64,000 nt of DNA from Methylobacterium oryzae. Lineage in GTDB: Bacteria > Pseudomonadota > Alphaproteobacteria > Rhizobiales > Beijerinckiaceae. Below the pieces are notes generated by a model. That model ran no database searches. It worked only from the letters and a program-made list of their open reading frames with translations, and was not told where the DNA came from. The DNA lies in contig NZ_CP090349.1 in the NCBI RefSeq assembly GCF_021398735.1, forward strand, positions 3,987,001 through 4,051,000. Direction: 5' to 3'. Positions within the stretch are counted from its first letter, which is position 1, and each line of letters starts with the position of its first letter. This document shows positions 19,559 to 27,105 of the stretch, piece after piece. The position numbers and the translations under genes are program-made.

Positions 19559-20214
19559 GCGGGGTCCAGGTACGGTTCGAAGGCCGCCACCGTGACGACT
19601 CCGCCCGGGTCGCCGCTCTCGCCCCACAGCTCCTGCGCGGTGAAGGCGACCGTGTAGAGCCAGGTCGGGTTCTCACCCGACCCGTAGGCGTTGGTGTCGG
19701 GGAAGACGTAGACCCCGTCGACGCGCACGATCCGGCCGCGCTTGCCGCGCACGTAACGGGGCAGCCGCGTGTGGCCGGTCGGGTGGCTGTTGCGCGCCAG
19801 GACGGCGTCGCCGACCGCGAAGCGCGCCGGGGCATCGGCGGCGCGGCTACTCGGGAAGCCGGCCCGGAAGCGCTGCTCCAGGCCCTCGCGGGCCAGGACC
19901 CGCGCGACGGGCTTGGCCTTCTCCGCGGATCGGCCGCTCGCCAGTTCGGCCGGCGTCACCAGCCCGGTGCCGACGACCTGCTTCTCCAGCGCCCTGAGCC
20001 AGATCTCGTAGTAGCTCGACGCGAGATATTCCGCCGGCGGCAGGGATTCGCGGTTGGCCCGGCTGCCGTCGAGGTTCCAGGCGCCCGTGTAGCCCATGGC
20101 CATGGCCAGAGCGAAGACGCGGCGCTCCCACGCGGCGTGGAAGACCGGCTCGTCCGGCTCCGGCACCACCGGCCCGAAGCCGTGCGCCCCGCCGAGATCC
20201 TGGGCTCCGTTCAT
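19555..20214 (-). CDS. nthB: Nitrile hydratase beta subunit
   Basis: 219-residue beta subunit of the heteromeric enzyme that hydrates nitriles to amides. The helical N-terminal domain ([22 protein letters not shown]) is followed by the SH3-like barrel ([40 protein letters not shown]). It ends in [12 protein letters not shown], standard for the family. ATG 20214 overlaps the alpha stop by 4 nt (ATGA) and the gene overlaps the accessory gene by 4 nt. Confidence 0.95.
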   Translation of the reverse strand: MNGAQDLGGAHGFGPVVPEPDEPVFHAAWERRVFALAMAMGYTGAWNLDGSRANRESLPPAEYLASSYYEIWLRALEKQVVGTGLVTPAELASGRSAEKAKPVARVLAREGLEQRFRAGFPSSRAADAPARFAVGDAVLARNSHPTGHTRLPRYVRGKRGRIVRVDGVYVFPDTNAYGSGENPTWLYTVAFTAQELWGESGDPGGVVTVAAFEPYLDPA

Positions 20215-20882
20215 ACCGGCATCTCCGCGGGCGCGACCGGGATCGCCCTGGGCAGGCCCGTACCGATCATGGAATCGCGGGTGACGAGGGCGGCCAGGGC
20301 CTCCTCGGAGAAGCCCTCGGTCTCGGTCGGGCGCATCGGCAGGACCATGTAGCGGGTCTCGGCCGTCGAGTCCCAGACGGTGATGCGGGTGGTTTCCGGC
20401 AGCGTCACGCCGAACTCGGCGAGCACGCCGCGCGGGTCGATCACCGCCCGCGCCCGGTAAGGCGGCGCCTTGTACCAGACCGGGGGCAGGCCGAGCACCG
20501 GCCACGGGTAGCAGGAGCACAGGGTGCAGACGACGAGGTTGTGGATCTCCGGCGTGTTCTCGACGACCACCATGTGCTCGCCGCCGCGGCCGCCGATATC
20601 CAACTCGGCGATGGCCGGCGTGGCGTCAGCCAGGAGCCGCGCCCGGAAGGCGGGGTCGGTCCAGGCCCGGGCCACGACCCGGGCCCCCGCGTGGGGGCCG
20701 ACCTTGGTCTCGTAGAGCTCGACCAGGGCATCGAGGGCCGCCGGGTCGACGTAGCCCTTCTCGGTCAGCAGCGATTCCAGGGCGCGCACCCGGGCCTCGA
20801 CCGGCGACAGGTCGCTGCCGTGGTGATGATCGTGGTGGTGATCGTCGTGGCCATGCGCGTGCTGCGCGTGATCGTGGGTCAT
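20211..20882 (-). CDS. nthA: Nitrile hydratase alpha subunit, cobalt type, with His-rich N-terminus
   Basis: 223-residue catalytic subunit. The metal motif VCTLCSC (Cys119, Cys122, Ser123, Cys124) has Thr after the first Cys, which is the cobalt-type signature (iron types have Ser). The [15 protein letters not shown] stretch follows. Unusually, residues 3-21 hold 11 histidines ([19 protein letters not shown]), a tail that could bind or buffer cobalt. ATG 20882 has AGGAG 8 nt upstream; a start 11 codons upstream ([10 protein letters not shown]) is less likely. The order alpha-beta-accessory is the one usual for iron enzymes, although the ligand motif says cobalt. Confidence 0.95.
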   Translation of the reverse strand: MTHDHAQHAHGHDDHHHDHHHGSDLSPVEARVRALESLLTEKGYVDPAALDALVELYETKVGPHAGARVVARAWTDPAFRARLLADATPAIAELDIGGRGGEHMVVVENTPEIHNLVVCTLCSCYPWPVLGLPPVWYKAPPYRARAVIDPRGVLAEFGVTLPETTRITVWDSTAETRYMVLPMRPTETEGFSEEALAALVTRDSMIGTGLPRAIPVAPAEMPV

Positions 20883-21084
20883 CCCGCTCTCCTGACGCTG
20901 CGCACTCTGCATCGACCGGCCCGCCGCTGCCAGCCCGGGGGCCCGGATCCGGCCGCCGTTGTCACCCCGGTCACCATGCTTAAATTCCCTGTCACAATTG
21001 GGAGCGTTTGGCATCGGTTCAGGATTCCACCGCTACCGACGTTAGAGCTATTCCAGTATACCAGCGTTGGAGGCGGAAACGTTC
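20883..21084. promoter_or_regulatory. Divergent region between nthA and the sigma factor gene
   Basis: 202 nt with an AT-richer core (20978-21060). It must hold the nitrile hydratase promoter (minus) and the sigma-factor promoter (plus). On the minus strand, TTGTGA (21000-20995 region) could be a -35 element. No GGAAC-N16/17-CGTT EcfG-type promoter was found, so autoregulation of the sigma factor is not supported. Confidence 0.35.
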
Positions 21085-21789
21085 ATGACTGAGGACGCTG
21101 CGGACCGGCCAGACGGAGGCGCGGGCACCCGGGACGGGGCCGGCTACGCCGCTTCCATCGGCCAGCACCTCGCCCTGCCGATCCGGGAGTATTTCAAGGT
21201 CGTCGAACTGGAGCCCCTGCCGGCGCAGCTCGCGGCCCTGGTGTCCCGCTTCGAGGCGGCGATCACGGCGCACGGCGAGACGGTCCCCTTCGACTTCCGC
21301 GGCGACATCATCAAGGCCCTGCCGGCCCTGCGCACCTTCGCCCTGTCGCTCGTGGGCGACGTCAGCCGCGCCGACGACCTGGTGCAGGAGACCTTCGTGA
21401 AGGCCTGGGCGAACCAGCAGCGGTTCCGGCCCGGCACCAACTTCACCGCGTGGCTGTTCACCATCCTGCGCAACCAGTTCTACACCGACCTGCGCAAGAC
21501 GCGGCGGGAGGTGGAGGACGTGGACGGGACGCATGCCGGCCAGATGACCAGCCCGTCCGACCAGGAGGATGCCAGCACGCTCAAGGTCGTCTGGGAGCGT
21601 CTCGGCGACCTGCCCTCCGCGCAGCGCCAGGCGCTGCTGCTGGTGGGTGCCGAGGGCCACACCTACGAGGAGGCCGCTGTCATGCTCGGCTGCCAGGTCG
21701 GCACCGTTAAGAGCCGGGTGAGCCGTGCCCGGTCGTCGCTCCTCGACACGCTCGGCGTCGTCGTGGCCGGGCAGGTTCCGGCCGCGTGA
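21085..21789 (+). CDS. EcfG-family RNA polymerase sigma factor
   Basis: 234-residue ECF sigma factor. Region 2 reads LRTFALSLVGDVSRADDLVQETFVKAWANQQRF, with FTAWLFTILRNQFYTDLRKTRREVEDVDG following. Region 4 has AQRQALLLVGAEGHTYEEAAVMLGC and GTVKSRVSRAR. The RRREVED and LVGAEG motifs are those of the general-stress EcfG group; Methylobacterium genomes carry several paralogues. PhyR and NepR genes are absent here, so this is likely an accessory EcfG. ATG 21085 is preceded by GGAGG 11 nt upstream; a TTG at 21067 is the alternative. Confidence 0.9.
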   Translation: MTEDAADRPDGGAGTRDGAGYAASIGQHLALPIREYFKVVELEPLPAQLAALVSRFEAAITAHGETVPFDFRGDIIKALPALRTFALSLVGDVSRADDLVQETFVKAWANQQRFRPGTNFTAWLFTILRNQFYTDLRKTRREVEDVDGTHAGQMTSPSDQEDASTLKVVWERLGDLPSAQRQALLLVGAEGHTYEEAAVMLGCQVGTVKSRVSRARSSLLDTLGVVVAGQVPAA

Positions 21790-21927
21790 TCGATCCGTCC
21801 CCGAACGGCGCAGCCTGACGCTGCCGCGCTCCGGCACCGCCGCATGCAGGATGTGGATCCGCCGCCGGGCTCGCGCCGATCCTGTGCGCGTCCTCACGAG
21901 GACCGGACGCCGCGGCCCGTATGATCG

Positions 21928-22242
21928 ATGTCAGTCATCGATTCGGGGGCGCACATGCAGCACGTGTCCGCAGACAACGACCAGGTGGCGCGGTGGTGCG
22001 CGGCGCATCCCGTCCTTCTCGCCTTCGGCCTGTGCGCGTTCGGCCTCGCCGTCGTCGCCGCGGTCTGGGGATTCGGGATCCTCACGCCGGCCACGGCCAC
22101 GGTCATCGCCTTTATCTATGTGGCCTGCCTGGGCGGCTTCCTCATGGAGTACCTCGGGATCAATGAACTCATCAGAGGTGTGAGATTCCTCTGGTTCGTT
22201 CTGACGGGCGTCTGGTGGCTGTTGACCTTCTGGCGGGCGTGA
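21928..22242 (+). CDS. Small two-helix membrane protein, unknown
   Basis: 104 residues (95 if ATG 21955 is used, which has a G-rich stretch before it). Two hydrophobic segments are seen, roughly 30-72 as a hairpin and 82-102 at the C-terminus (FLWFVLTGVWWLLTFWRA). No domain is recognised. It stands alone between the sigma factor gene and the convergent amidase gene, and may be cotranscribed with the sigma factor (138-nt gap). Confidence 0.5.
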   Translation: MSVIDSGAHMQHVSADNDQVARWCAAHPVLLAFGLCAFGLAVVAAVWGFGILTPATATVIAFIYVACLGGFLMEYLGINELIRGVRFLWFVLTGVWWLLTFWRA

Positions 22243-22353
22243 CGGGGCCGTGGATCCCGTCTCCGCGTCACTGGATCGCCCGCGGTCTTCCGCAGGCTGG
22301 GGGCGTCGGCAGGTCCGCTGCCGAACGCCGGAAGCGCCGAGACTCCGCGGGTC

Positions 22354-23745
22354 TCACACCGGCGGCCGGCGCAGGTGCCAGTCGGTCGCGCGCTGGTAGG
22401 CCTGTCCGATCCGCAGCGCCGTCGTCTCCTCGTAGCCGCGGCAGACGATCTGCAGCGAGAGCGGCAGCCCGGACGCGGTGAAGCCGTTCGGCAGCGCCAG
22501 GGCGCAGAGATCGAGCAGGTTGCCGAAACGGGTGAAGCGCGACGGGAGGTGCGCCTCGTCGACGGCGTCGAGCGCGACGGCCGCGCTCTCCGTGGTCGGC
22601 GTCAGGAGGGCGTCGATGCCCGCGAGAGCGGCGTCGTACTGCTGCTTCATCGTGGCCCGGCGGTGGAGCGTGCCGAGATACTCCTGGGCCGAGACGTTCG
22701 CGCCGGCCAGGATCCGGGCCCGGACGGCGTCGCCGAGCTGGGCGGACGGATCCTCCGCCAGATCCCCGTTGACGAAGTAGGCCTCCGCGTTGGTGATCTG
22801 GCTCATGGCCACGCAGTCGCTGAACCGGAACGGCAGGACGACGTCGACGATCTCGGCGCCCTGCCGGGCCAGGAGGTCGAGGGCCGCGTCGTAGGCGGCC
22901 AGCATGTCGGGGGCGACCCCGTCCCGCTCCGAGGCCGGCATCCGGCCGAGGCGCAGGCCGCGGACCCCGCGGTTCAGCGCCGGCCAGGGCGCGTCCGGCG
23001 CGACCCCGCGGGTCGTCGGATCGCGGGGATCGGGGCCGGAGATCGCCTCGTAGAGCAGCGCCGTGTCCTCCACGGTGCGGGCCAGCGGTCCGGGCGTGTC
23101 GAGGGTCATCGAGAGGGGCACGATCCCCCAGGTCGAGACGCGCCCGACCGTCACCTTGAGGCCCGTCAGCCCGCAGAAGGAGGCCGGCAGGCGCACCGAG
23201 CCGCCGGTATCGGTGCCGATGCCCCAGGGCGCCATGCGGGCCGCCACCGACACGCCGGTGCCGCTGCTCGACCCGCCGGGGGTGCGCGGCGTCTCCGGAT
23301 CCCAGGGATTCCACGGCGTGCCGAGATGCTGGTTCGTGCCCCAGCCGCCGTAGGCGAACTCCACCGTGTGGGTCTTGCCGAGCACGATCATGCCCTGGCC
23401 GATGAGGCGCCGGGCGATCGTCGCGGTGCGCGCGGCCCGGCGCGCCCGGTGGGCGGCCGAGCCGCCCATGGTGATCCGGCCCTCCAGGTCGATCAGGTCC
23501 TTGAGCACGACCGGGACGCCGTGGAGCGGCCCCACGGCGTGGCCGGACCGGATCGCCCGGTCGGCCCCCTCGGCGGCGAGGCGGGCATCGGCGGTGAAGA
23601 CCTCCGTGAAGGCCTGGAGCTTCGGCTCCAGCCGGTCGATCCGGCCGAGGAGAGCGTCGACGGCGTCGACCGGCGAGAGGGTCCGCGCCTGGATCGCGCG
23701 GCCGAGCTCGGCCGCGGAGGCGTGTACGGGATCGATGTCGGGCAT
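22354..23745 (-). CDS. Amidase (amidase-signature family)
   Basis: 463-residue Ser-cisSer-Lys amidase. Lys82 lies in VPVVLKDLID, the cis-Ser159 in PGGSSSGTGVSVA and the nucleophile Ser183 in DTGGSVRLPASF. It hydrolyses carboxamides to acids and ammonia, substrate unknown. It is the second gene after the ABC binding protein (4-nt gap) and about 1.5 kb from the nitrile hydratase operon on the same strand. It could therefore process amides made by that enzyme or those delivered by the binding protein. Confidence 0.93.
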   Translation of the reverse strand: MPDIDPVHASAAELGRAIQARTLSPVDAVDALLGRIDRLEPKLQAFTEVFTADARLAAEGADRAIRSGHAVGPLHGVPVVLKDLIDLEGRITMGGSAAHRARRAARTATIARRLIGQGMIVLGKTHTVEFAYGGWGTNQHLGTPWNPWDPETPRTPGGSSSGTGVSVAARMAPWGIGTDTGGSVRLPASFCGLTGLKVTVGRVSTWGIVPLSMTLDTPGPLARTVEDTALLYEAISGPDPRDPTTRGVAPDAPWPALNRGVRGLRLGRMPASERDGVAPDMLAAYDAALDLLARQGAEIVDVVLPFRFSDCVAMSQITNAEAYFVNGDLAEDPSAQLGDAVRARILAGANVSAQEYLGTLHRRATMKQQYDAALAGIDALLTPTTESAAVALDAVDEAHLPSRFTRFGNLLDLCALALPNGFTASGLPLSLQIVCRGYEETTALRIGQAYQRATDWHLRRPPV

Positions 23746-23749
23746 GGGG

Positions 23750-25351
23750 TCACTGCACGCTGACGAGGGTGAGGTCGACGAACCAGGATTGCGGCGAGAC
23801 GAAACCCTGGACCTTCTTGGACATCCCGCGGGGGTTGAGGTCGTGGACGACGAACAGCCAGGGCGGATTGTCCACGAGGCGCTCGTGAGCGACCTTGGTC
23901 TGGGCGTCGATCACCTTCGCGTCGGTGGTCTCGGCGAGCGCCTTGAGGGCGGCGTCGAACGCGTCGTCCTTCCAGGTGGGGAAGTTGAAGCCGGCCGGCG
24001 GGAACCGGTCGCCCGCGAAGTAGCGCGCCATGACGGCCGGGTCCGACGAGGGCGACGAGACGTTGAGCGCCATCGCGCCCTGGAGGGTCGGCGCGTCGGG
24101 GAGCGCGCGGCCGGCATTCAGCAGCACCTGCCACTCGACCACGTTGAAGGTCAGGTCGACGTTGCAGGCCTGCTTCAGGTTCTCCTGCAGGTACTCGTTC
24201 ATCGGCATCGGCAGCATCTGCCCCGAGCCGGAGGAGGAGATCATCACCTTGAGGCTCAGCGGCTTCTTGTCGGTGTAGCCGGCCTCGGCCAGCAGCGCCT
24301 TCCCCTTCGCGGCGTCGAAGGTGTAGCGGTTCTTCGGGCTGCCGAAATTCGGATCCCGGTCGTTCAGCCACCCGCTCGCGGGCTCGGCGGTGCCGTTGAG
24401 GAGCTCCACGATCCCGGCCCGGTCGATGCAGTAGTTCAGGCCCTGCCGGACGCGGACGTCCTTCAGCGGGCTGTCCTTGGCGCCCATGTTGAAGAAGTAG
24501 GGCCAGACATGCGGGTACGAGCCCGTGGTGATGGTGAAGCCCGCCTGCTTCATCGACGGGATCGCGTCGGGCGCCGGCACCTCGATCCAGTCGACCTGGC
24601 CGGCCCGCAAAGCGGCGACGCGGGCATTGGCCTCCGGGATCGGCAGCAGCCGGACCTTGTCGACCTTGGCCATCCGGTTTGGGTCCCAGTAGCCGTCGAA
24701 CTTGGCGAGATCGACCGCCTCCCGCGGGGCGACGCGGGTGATCCTGAACGGGCCGGTGCCGGCCGCCGGCAGGGCCGCGACCTTGCTCCAGTCGCGCCCG
24801 GCCTTCTCGAAGGAGGCGGGCGAGGTGAAGAGCAGGTAGACCACCATGTAGGGGAAGTACGAGGCGACCTGGGTGGTGGTGATCTGCACGGTCGAATCGT
24901 CGACCTTCCTGTAGCTCCCGACCAGCGGCGCCCGCGCCCGGGAGATGCCCGCGCCCTGCGGCTCGAATTGCGGGCTGTCGTTCTTGAAGTAGCGGTCGAG
25001 GTTCCAGATCACCGCGTCGGCGTTGAACGGCGTCCCGTCGTGGAACTTCACGCCCTGGCGCAGGTGGAAGGTCCAGACCGTCTTGTCGTTCGGGTCCTGC
25101 TCCCAGCGCTCAGCCAGCGCCGGGACGATGCCGGCGAGCTTGGTGGTGCTCTTGAGGTCCCACTGCACCAGCCCCTCGAAGATCGGGTAGCCGAGGAAGC
25201 GCATCCCCTCGAAGCCGTTGTTGGGCATGCCCGTCGTGGTGGGAATGTCGCTCGCCGTCATGGCGATGCGCAGGACGCTCTCGGCGCTGGCCGATCCCGT
25301 CAGGGCCACGGTACCCGCCAGGGCGGCGGCAATCAGGCGGCGAGATGTCAT
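23750..25351 (-). CDS. ABC transporter family-5 (peptide/nickel type) substrate-binding protein
   Basis: 533 residues. The signal peptide (MTSRRLIAAALAGTVALTGSASA, cut before ES) exports it to the periplasm. The SBP_bac_5 domain shows family stretches WTFHLRQGVKFHDGTPFNAD, PFRITRV and RQGLNYCIDR. It would bind oligopeptides or similar amide compounds. No permease or ATPase gene of the Dpp/Opp type is present on either side, so it must work with components encoded elsewhere or as an orphan. It is in an operon with the amidase and divergent from the ThDP enzyme. Confidence 0.93.
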   Translation of the reverse strand: MTSRRLIAAALAGTVALTGSASAESVLRIAMTASDIPTTTGMPNNGFEGMRFLGYPIFEGLVQWDLKSTTKLAGIVPALAERWEQDPNDKTVWTFHLRQGVKFHDGTPFNADAVIWNLDRYFKNDSPQFEPQGAGISRARAPLVGSYRKVDDSTVQITTTQVASYFPYMVVYLLFTSPASFEKAGRDWSKVAALPAAGTGPFRITRVAPREAVDLAKFDGYWDPNRMAKVDKVRLLPIPEANARVAALRAGQVDWIEVPAPDAIPSMKQAGFTITTGSYPHVWPYFFNMGAKDSPLKDVRVRQGLNYCIDRAGIVELLNGTAEPASGWLNDRDPNFGSPKNRYTFDAAKGKALLAEAGYTDKKPLSLKVMISSSGSGQMLPMPMNEYLQENLKQACNVDLTFNVVEWQVLLNAGRALPDAPTLQGAMALNVSSPSSDPAVMARYFAGDRFPPAGFNFPTWKDDAFDAALKALAETTDAKVIDAQTKVAHERLVDNPPWLFVVHDLNPRGMSKKVQGFVSPQSWFVDLTLVSVQ

Positions 25352-25460
25352 CCGGATCCCAATCGTCGAAGTTGCGGCGCGCCGGGCGCAATTCTCGCGC
25401 CACGCTCAGGCTTAGGCCCTGCGTCCGGCGAACAGAAGATGCCGGACGTCGCCCCTTGCG

Positions 25461-25481
25461 CGTGGCGCCCGCTGCGCCACG
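25461..25481. promoter_or_regulatory. Palindrome in the divergent SBP / ThDP-enzyme region
   Basis: CGTGGCGC-ccgct-GCGCCACG is an 8-bp perfect inverted repeat with a 5-nt spacer. It sits in the 185-nt region between the divergent SBP and ThDP genes, followed by GATAATAAAAAA. It is a candidate operator that could coordinate both arms of the cluster; no regulator gene is adjacent. Confidence 0.35.
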
Positions 25482-25536
25482 ATAATAAAAAATGCGAGTC
25501 GCCAGCCCGGACGGCCGGCCCCCGAAGGAGACGCCC

Positions 25537-27105
25537 GTGACCGACGAGACGCCGCGCGCCATGAACGGGGCCGAGAGCTTGGTCCGGACCCTCGTGGAGG
25601 GCGGGGTCGAGGTCTGCTTCACCAATCCCGGCACCTCCGAGATGCACTTCGTCGCCGCCCTCGACCGGGTCGAGGGCATGCGCTGCGTCCTGTTCCTGTT
25701 CGAGGGCGGGGCGACCGGCGCCGCCGACGGGTACGCCCGTATGGCCGACAAGCCGGCCTCGACCCTGCTCCATCTCGGGCCCGGGCTCGCCAACGGGCTG
25801 GCCAACCTCCACAACGCCAAGAAGGCGCGCACCCCCGTCGTCAACATCGTCGGTGAGCACGCCACCTACCACCGCGAGTACAACGCGCCGCTCACCTCGG
25901 ACATCGAGGGGCTGGCCCATCCGATGTCCTCCTGGGTGCGGACCGGCATGAGCGCGACCGAGATCGGCTCCGACGGCGCCGCCGCCATCGCGGCAGCCCG
26001 GACCGCCCCGGGACAGGTCGCGACCCTGATCCTGCCGGCCAACACCGCCTGGGATCCCGGCGCCGGCCCCGCGCCGGTGCCGCCGATCCACGAGCGGGCG
26101 CGGGCCGGCGACGACGCAATCGCGGCGGCCGTGAAGGCTCTCCAGAGCGGCGAGCCGGTGCTCCTGCATCTCGGCGACCGGGCCGTGCGGGGCGAGGGCC
26201 GGGTCATCGCCGATCGGATCGCCCGCAAGACCGGCGCCCGGCTGATGGCGATGACCTCCAACGCCCGGATCGATCGCGGCGCCGGCACCGTGCCGATCGA
26301 GCGCCTCCCCTACCCGATCGACCAGGGCATCGACGCCCTGAAGGGCTTCCGCCACATCATCCTGATCGGCGCGACGCCGCCGGTGGGCTTCTTCGCCTAC
26401 CCGGGCAAGCCGAGCCTCCTGGCGCCGGAGGGCAGCACCACGATCACGCTGGCCACGCCCGAGGAGGACCAGATCGACGCCCTCGAGCGGCTCGCCGAGG
26501 CCGTCGCGGCCCCGCCGGCCGAGCCGGTCGCCGTCGGGCCGCGGCCGAAGCTCCCGACCTCCGGTCCCCTCGACCAGGACACGATCGGGCAGGTGCTCGG
26601 CGCGCTGATCCCCGAGGGCGCGGTGATCTGCGACGAGTCGATCACCACGGGCCGCAACTTCTTCGCCCTGACCCGGGATGCCGCGCCCCACACCTGGCTC
26701 CAGCTCAGCGGCGGCTCGATCGGGCTGGGCATCCCGATGGCGACCGGCGCCGCGGTGGCCTGCCCCGACCGCAAGGTCATCAACCTGCAGGCCGACGGCA
26801 GCGGGCTCTACACGGTGCAGGCGCTCTGGACCCAGGCCCGCGAGCACCTCGACGTGGTGACGCTCGTCTGGTCGAACCGCTCCTACGCGATCCTGCGGGC
26901 GGAGCTCACCAATGTCGGCGCGCTCAATCCCGGTCCGAAGGCGCTGGGCATGCTCAGCCTCGACGATCCGGCCATCGACTGGGTGAGCCTCGCCCGCGGC
27001 TTCGGCGTCGCGGGGCGGCGGGTCGAGACCCTGCCGGACTTCATCGAGGCGTTCCAGAACGCGCTGGCCAGCAAGGGGCCGCACCTCATCGAAGTGGCTC
27101 TGTGA
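25537..27105 (+). CDS. ThDP-dependent enzyme, acetolactate synthase / 2-oxoacid decarboxylase-like
   Basis: 522 residues with the three-domain POX/AHAS fold. The cofactor Glu is in FEGGATGAADGYARM, the PYR-domain loop in GLANGLANLHNAKKARTP, and the ThDP motif in QADGSGLYTVQ...NRSYAI, with Ala in place of the first Gly of GDG. The linker lacks the FAD segment expected of a biosynthetic IlvB, and no small-subunit gene is nearby, so true acetolactate synthesis is unlikely; a carboligase or 2-oxoacid decarboxylase is more plausible. GTG 25537 has GAAGGAG 7 nt upstream, better than ATG 25492. It overlaps the acylase gene by 4 nt. Confidence 0.85.
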   Translation: MTDETPRAMNGAESLVRTLVEGGVEVCFTNPGTSEMHFVAALDRVEGMRCVLFLFEGGATGAADGYARMADKPASTLLHLGPGLANGLANLHNAKKARTPVVNIVGEHATYHREYNAPLTSDIEGLAHPMSSWVRTGMSATEIGSDGAAAIAAARTAPGQVATLILPANTAWDPGAGPAPVPPIHERARAGDDAIAAAVKALQSGEPVLLHLGDRAVRGEGRVIADRIARKTGARLMAMTSNARIDRGAGTVPIERLPYPIDQGIDALKGFRHIILIGATPPVGFFAYPGKPSLLAPEGSTTITLATPEEDQIDALERLAEAVAAPPAEPVAVGPRPKLPTSGPLDQDTIGQVLGALIPEGAVICDESITTGRNFFALTRDAAPHTWLQLSGGSIGLGIPMATGAAVACPDRKVINLQADGSGLYTVQALWTQAREHLDVVTLVWSNRSYAILRAELTNVGALNPGPKALGMLSLDDPAIDWVSLARGFGVAGRRVETLPDFIEAFQNALASKGPHLIEVAL

